From Salvelinus alpinus (lineage: Eukaryota > Chordata > Actinopteri > Salmoniformes > Salmonidae): DNA of 64,000 bases. The notes beneath the pieces were generated by a model. It did no database searches. It was given only the letters and a program-made list of their open reading frames with translations, and had not been told where the DNA came from. Location of the stretch: NCBI RefSeq assembly GCF_045679555.1, contig NW_027256019.1, forward strand, positions 7,501 through 71,500. The letters are read 5' to 3'. Shown here piece after piece: positions 59,801 through 64,000 of this stretch. The position numbers and the translations under genes are program-made. Within the stretch, counting starts at the first letter, position 1. Each line of letters opens with the position of its first letter.

Positions 59801-61448
59801 GAGGACGGACGCGGTTGACCTGATGCACTGAGGACGGACGCGATTTGACCTGACGCACTGAGGACGGACGCGGTTGACCTGACGCACTGAGGACGGACGC
59901 GGTTGACCTGACGCACTGAGGACGGACGCGGTTGACCTGACGCACTGAGGACGGACGCGGTTGACCTGACGCACTGAGGACGGACGCGGTTGACCTGACG
60001 CACTGAGGACGGACGCGGTTGACCTGACGCACTGAGGACGGACGCGATTTGACCTGACGCACTGAGGACGGACGCGGTTGACCTGACGCACTGAGAACGG
60101 ACGCGGTTGACCTGACGCGCTGAGGACGGACGCGGTTGACCTGACGCGCTAAGGACGGACGCGGTTGACCTGACGCGCTGAGGACGGACGCGGTTGACCT
60201 GACGCGCTGAGGACGGACGCGGTTGACCTGACGCGCTGAGGACGGACGCGGTTGACCTGACGCGCTGAGGACGGACGCGGTTGACCTGACGCGCTGAGGA
60301 CGGACGCGGTTGACTTACTGGCACCAGATAACCTCTACTTCTGTTGAGCATGGAGACAAAGTGACCATTTAGTTCAACAAGTTCACTGACTACTGCACAC
60401 ACATCTCATATGCTTATCTAAAGGGATGTGTGTGTTTCTGTTTCAATGGGCTTTGCTGCTGCTTGTGGTTTCTTGCTTCATGAGGGATCTATATGTGAGG
60501 GATCTTTAGGATTTCAACTGTGTCTTTTCACTTTATTAATCCACAATGACCAGTACTAATCTAACGCAAGCCCTCTTCTGATTCTGTTTGTTCCTTCCTT
60601 TCTATCCCTCTCACCTCTAAACCACTTTGCTGCCCCTCCTCAATCCTGGGTCACTGGTGGGTCTGCCCGGCTCTCTCGCTCTCTGTCTGCCCGGCTCTCT
60701 CGCTCTCTGTCTGCCCGGCTCTCTCGGTCTCTGTCTGCCCGGCTCTCTCGCTCTCTGTCTGCCCGGCTCTCTCGCTCTCTGTCTGCCCGGCTCTCTCGCT
60801 CTCTGTCTGCCCGGCTCTCTCGCTCTCTGTCTGCCCGGCTCTCTCGCTCTCTGTCTGCCCGGCTCTCTCGCTCTCTGTCTGCCCGGCTCTCTCGCTCTCT
60901 GTCTGCCCGGCTCTCTCGCTCTCTGTCTGCCCGGCTCTCTCGCTCTCTGTCTGCCCGGCTCTCTCGCTCTCTGTCTGCCCGGCTCTCTATCCTTGTGGGG
61001 TGCGTCTCCCTCTGGCCTGTTTGTCTGTCGTTCTGTTTCCCCTCTGGCCTGTTTGTCTGTCGTTCTGTTTTCCCTCTGTCCTGGCTTTGTCTGTCGTTCT
61101 GTTTTCCCTCTGTCCTGGCTTTGTCTGTCGTTCTGTTTCCCCTCTGTCCTGGCTTTGTCTGTCGTTCTGTTTCCCCTCTGTCCTGGCTTTGTCTGTCGTT
61201 CTGTTTCCCCTCTGTCCTGGCTTTGTCTGTCGTTCTGTTTCCCCTCTGTCCTGGCTTTGTCTGTCGTTCTGTTTCCCCTCTGTCCTGGCTTTGTCTGTCG
61301 TTCTGTTTCCCCTCTGTCCTGGCTTTGTCTGTCGTTCTGTTTCCCCTCTGTCCTGGCTTTGTCTGTCGTTCTGTCTGTCTAGCTGGACACTGACGACCTA
61401 TTGGATGGCTCGAGCGATCCCTCCAGCTCTTTCTTCTCTGGCGCTGGG
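56766..61448 (+). CDS. bicra: BICRA (GLTSCR1) N-terminal coding exons, partial gene
   Basis: BICRA is the defining subunit of the ncBAF (GBAF) chromatin-remodelling complex and binds BRD4/BRD9-containing assemblies in the nucleus. Three coding exons are present: 56766-56806 (MDDEDGRCLLDVI), 59242-59287 (completing C, then DPEALNDFLHGLDTH) and 61383-61448 (LDTDDLLDGSSDPSSSFFSG AG). Phases 2-1 and 0-0 join, and all donors are GTAAGT or GTGAGT types. The first 51 residues closely follow vertebrate BICRA. The paralogue BICRAL fits worse because it lacks the EDGRCLLDVICDP wording. The conserved GLTSCR1 domain and the remaining exons lie beyond 64000. The introns are full of minisatellites. Confidence 0.92.
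56807..56894. other. start of bicra intron after the first coding exon
   Basis: Short unassigned intronic sequence before a SINE. Confidence 0.4.
56895..57062 (+). mobile_element. tRNA-derived SINE, 5' truncated
   Basis: GGTTGTTGGATCGAATCCCC (box B-like), GAGCTGACAGGGTAAAAATC and a tail TTGTTCTTAACTGACTTGCC. Same family as the inverted copies near 39688 and 49028. Confidence 0.85.
57078..59189. mobile_element. decayed Tc1-like transposon hosting a SINE
   Basis: The left terminus TTCAGAAAGTATTCACACCC then CTTGACTTTTTCCACATTT is matched at the right by TCAAGTGGTATGAATACTTT CTGAAGGCAATGTA in inverse. The interior (57280-58225) is a heavily mutated transposase with words such as TTTCAGCAGGACAATAACCT (DDE-region-like). 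A SINE with a tandem expansion lies at 58228-59010. Confidence 0.8.
58228..59010 (+). mobile_element. tRNA-derived SINE whose head is tandemly expanded
   Basis: The 60-bp unit GGCAGGTAGTCTAGCCGCCC plus AGATTAAGAGCGTTGGGCCA and GTAAACTAAAGTACCCCACA repeats about 10.5 times (58231-58880). It then passes into the rest of the SINE: AAAGGTCGCTGGTTGAATCC (box B-like) and GAGCAAGGCATTTCACCCTA. The repeat is the box A half of the tRNA-like promoter. Units are virtually identical. Confidence 0.9.
59242..59287 (+). CDS. bicra: bicra second coding exon
   Basis: Acceptor CTTCACAG, one base completing Cys, then DPEALNDFLHGLDTH, donor CCCAT|GTAAGT. In phase with both neighbours. Confidence 0.93.
59380..60315. 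repeat. minisatellite in bicra intron, 29-30-bp unit, about 32 copies
   Basis: The unit contains TTGACCTGACGCACTGAGGA then CGGACGCGG or CGGACGCGAT. Left copies have GCACTGAGG and right copies GCGCTGAGG. A block of about 240 bp around 59500-59580 recurs at 59740-59820, indicating higher-order duplication. The 351-codon and two other minus-strand frames are artefacts. It is CpG-dense. Confidence 0.95.
60316..60654. other. bicra intron, unassigned
   Basis: Unique-looking intronic DNA; no feature recognised. Confidence 0.4.
60655..60990. repeat. minisatellite, 24-bp unit, about 13 copies
   Basis: Unit CTGCCCGGCTCTCTCGCTCT CTGT, almost invariant. Pyrimidine-rich on the plus strand. Confidence 0.95.
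61005..61382. repeat. minisatellite, 34-bp unit, about 11 copies, ending at a splice acceptor
   Basis: The unit contains TCCTGGCTTTGTCTGTCGTT then CTGTTTCCCCTCTG. The last unit changes to CTGTCTGTCTAG and becomes the 3' splice site of the third bicra exon. Confidence 0.94.
61383..61448 (+). CDS. bicra: bicra third coding exon
   Basis: 22 codons beginning LDTDDLLDGSSDPSSS, donor GCTGGG|GTGAGT. The acceptor TCTGTCTAG is continuous with the last unit of the 34-bp array. Confidence 0.93.
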
Positions 61449-61640
61449 GTGAGTAAAGGCCCTCTAACCTCTAACCTCTGACCCTCCTGTCTCCATTCGT
61501 ACATGTACATGTAGCATGCAACTCTCTCCCATCATGTCACCTCACACTTCCTCCCACTGGCTGGGAGGCCTAACACTATAGTGGTCTAGGAGGGCCTTTC
61601 TGGTCAACATCTCCACGATTGAAGCCTGTGTCAACCCCTT
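61449..61640. other. bicra intron start, with CTCTAACCTCTAACCTCTGA
   Basis: Unassigned intron sequence after the third coding exon. Confidence 0.4.
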
Positions 61641-62882
61641 CCTTCTCTACTCTACTCGGTTCTCCTCATCGCTTTGCTTCATTACCTCCATCACAGACCT
61701 TCTCCCTCTTCTCATCGTCCTCATCAGATCTTCTCTCTTCTCCTCGTCCTCCATCACATACCTTCTCCCTCTTCTCATCGTCCTCATCAGATCTTCTCTC
61801 TTCTCCTCGTCCTCCATCACAGACCTTCTCTCCTCTCCTCATCCTCATTACAGACCTTCTCTCTCCTTCTCGTCCTCCATCACAGACCTCTTATTCTCGT
61901 TCTTCTTCACAGACCTCCCTCTTCTCGTCCTCCATCACAGACCTTATCTCTCTTGTTCTCGTCTTCATCAGACCTTCTCTCTCCTCTTCTCGTCCTCCTT
62001 CACAGACCTTTTCTCTTCTCGTCCTCCATCACGTTCTCTTTCTTCTTCTTGTTCTACATCAGACCTCTCTTCTTCTCGTCTTCCATCCGACATCTCTTAA
62101 TCTCATTTCAGACCTTCTCTCTCTTCTCGTCCTCCATCACAGACCTTCTCTCTCTTCTCGTCTTCCACCAGACCTTCTCTCTCTTGTCCTCATCAGACCT
62201 CTCTTTTCTCGTTCTCCTTCAGACCTTCTCCCTCTTCTTCTCGCCCTCCATCAGATCTCTCTTCTTCCCGTTCTCCTTCAGACCATCTCTCTTCTTCTCG
62301 TCCTTCATCACATACCTTCTCTCATCTGTTCGTCCTCATCACATACCTTCTCTCTCTTCTTCTCGTCCGCCATCACAGACCGTCTCCTTCTAGACCTCAT
62401 AGACTTTCTCTCTTCTCATCCTCCATTAGACCTTCTCTCTTCTCCTCGTCCTCCATCACAGACCTCTCTTCTCCTCGTCCTCCATCACAGACTTCTCTTC
62501 TCCTCGTCCTCCATCACAGACCTCTCTTCTCCTCGTCCTCCACCACAGACCACTCTTCTCCTCGTCCTCCATCACAGACCTCTCTTCTCCTCGTCCTCCA
62601 TCACAGACCTCTCTTCTCCTCGTCCTCCATCACAGACCTCTCTTCTCCTCGTCCTCCATCACAGACCTCTCTTCTCCTCGTCCTCCATCACAGACCTCTC
62701 TTCTCCTCGTCCTCCATCACAGACCTCTCTTCTCCTCGTCCTCCATCACAGACCTCTCTTCTCCTCGTCCTCCATCACAGACCTCTCTTCTCCTCGTCCT
62801 CCATCACAGACCTCTCTTCTCCTCGTCCTCCATCACAGACCTCTCTTCTCCTCGTCCTCCATCACAGACCTCTACAGACCTC
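61641..62882. repeat. polypyrimidine minisatellite, about 29-bp unit
   Basis: Units with CTCTTCTCCTCGTCCTCCAT then CACAGAC. They are diverged on the left (61641-62400) and homogeneous on the right (62440-62870). The plus strand is over 80 percent C+T by eye. Confidence 0.93.
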
Positions 62883-63112
62883 TCTTCTCCTTCTTGTTCT
62901 CGTCCTCCATCACAGATCTTCTCCTTCTTGTTCTCGTCCTCCATCACAGATCTTCTCCTTCTTGTTCTCGTCCTCCATCACAGATCTTCTCCTTCTTGTT
63001 CTCGTCCTCCATCACAGATCTTCTCCTTCTTGTTCTCGTCCTCCATCACAGATCTTCTCCTTCTTGTTCTCGTCCTCCATCACAGATCTTCTCCTTCTTC
63101 TTCTCGTCCTCC
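62883..63112. repeat. polypyrimidine minisatellite, 34-bp unit, about 6 copies
   Basis: The unit contains TCTTCTCCTTCTTGTTCTCG then TCCTCCATCACAGA. It is a longer derivative of the neighbouring 29-bp unit. Confidence 0.93.
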
Positions 63113-64000
63113 GCAGAGATCGCTTCTTCTCGTCCTCCGTCAGAGATCGCTTCTTCTCGTCCTCCGTCAGAGATCGCTCGTCCTCCGTCAGAGATCGCTT
63201 CTCCTCGTCCTCCGTCAGAGATCGCTTCTCCTCGTCCTCCGTCAGAGATCGCTTCTCCTCGTCCTCCGTCAGAGATCGCTTCTCCTCGTCCTCCGTCAGA
63301 GATCGCTTCTCCCCGTCCTCCGTCAGAGATCGCTTCTCCCCGTCCTCCGTCAGAGATCGCTTCTCCCCGTCCTCCGTCAGAGATCGCTTCTCCTCGTCCT
63401 CCGTCAGAGATCGCTTCTCCCCGTCCTCCGTCAGAGATCGCTTCTCCCCGTCCTCCGTCAGAGATCGCTTCTCCCCGTCCTCCGTCAGAGATCGCTTCTC
63501 CCCGTCCTCCGTCAGAGATCGCTTCTCCCCGTCCTCCGTCAGAGATCGCTTCTCCCCGTCCTCCGTCAGAGATCGCTTCTCCCCGTCCTCCGTCAGAGAT
63601 CGCTTCTCCCCGTCCTCCGTCAGAGATCGCTTCTCCCCGTCCTCCGTCAGAGATCGCTTCTCCCCGTCCTCCGTCAGAGATCGCTTCTCCCCGTCCTCCG
63701 TCAGAGATCGCTTCTCCCCGTCCTCCGTCAGAGCTCGCTTCTCCCCGTCCTCCGTCAGAGCTCGCTTCTCCCCGTCCTCCGTCAGAGCTCGCTTCTCCCC
63801 GTCCTCCGTCAGAGATCGCTTCTCCCCGTCCTCCGTCAGAGATCGCTTCTCCCCGTCCTCCGTCAGAGATCGCTTCTCCCCGTCCTCCGTCAGAGATCGC
63901 TTCTCCCCGTCCTCCGTCAGAGATCGCTTCTCTTCCTGTCCTCCGTCAGAGATCGCTTCTCTTCCTGTCCTCCGTCAGAGATCGCTTCTCTTCCTGTCCT
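63113..64000. repeat. polypyrimidine minisatellite, 28-bp unit, over 30 copies, continuing past the window
   Basis: Unit GATCGCTTCTCCCCGTCCTC CGTCAGAG with variants CTCCTC, GAGCTC and CTTCCTG. The array does not end within the window. Confidence 0.95.

Noticed and set aside
59347..60402. 351-codon minus-strand frame and two overlapping frames
   Set aside because: Translation of the 29-30-bp minisatellite in a BICRA intron. Arg/Ser/Val-rich periodic peptide with no domain.
60627..62393. Frames of 251, 150 and 239 codons as BICRA exons
   Set aside because: They translate pyrimidine-rich arrays. Only 61383-61448 has proper splice signals and BICRA similarity.

Overview
The window is vertebrate nuclear DNA, most likely from a salmonid fish (salmon, trout or charr). 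Two conserved genes have vertebrate-type spliced exons. The interspersed repeats are ones that saturate salmonid genomes: tRNA-derived SINEs, several Tc1-like families with TA target sites, L2-like LINE 3' ends, TTAA-flanked piggyBac-like elements, and LTR elements. Very long minisatellite arrays fill much of the rest. There is no prokaryotic signal. Most long open reading frames are artefacts of tandem repeats whose unit length is a multiple of 3.

Layout. 1-2640: GC-rich, rDNA-spacer-like sequence with an antisense scrap of the 18S rRNA 3' end and a 964-bp structure bounded by 36-bp terminal inverted repeats. 2846-5822: a satellite of about 205 bp. 5823-5855: a short CCCTAA telomere-type tract. 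8191-33466, minus strand: a complete 13-exon PPP5C gene (protein phosphatase 5, 494 aa). Its introns hold at least seven minisatellites and a nested pile of transposons. 33467-33850: its promoter. 33851-56760: intergenic or 5'-noncoding DNA with LTRs, LINEs, SINEs, a nearly full-length but broken Tc1-like element and a 3.3-kb array of a 60-bp unit. 56761-64000, plus strand: the first three coding exons of BICRA (GLTSCR1, ncBAF chromatin-remodelling subunit), whose introns again consist largely of minisatellites. The gene continues past the window.

The two genes are head to head. PP5 is a TPR-containing Ser/Thr phosphatase that works with HSP90; BICRA is a nuclear chromatin-remodelling subunit. 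They share a neighbourhood, not a pathway.

The most unusual pattern is that several PPP5C intronic minisatellites are built from, or sit beside, copies of the 3' end of the exon just upstream together with its 5' splice site. The 71-bp array in intron 12 copies the exon 12 donor. The 46-bp array in intron 7 copies the exon 7 donor. Two stray copies of the exon 8 end lie in intron 8, the first directly abutting a 41/42-bp array. The result is a row of decoy splice donors behind real exons. In intron 12, use of a decoy would replace the autoinhibitory C-terminus of PP5. In BICRA the converse is seen: a 34-bp array runs directly into a 3' splice site and supplies its pyrimidine tract.
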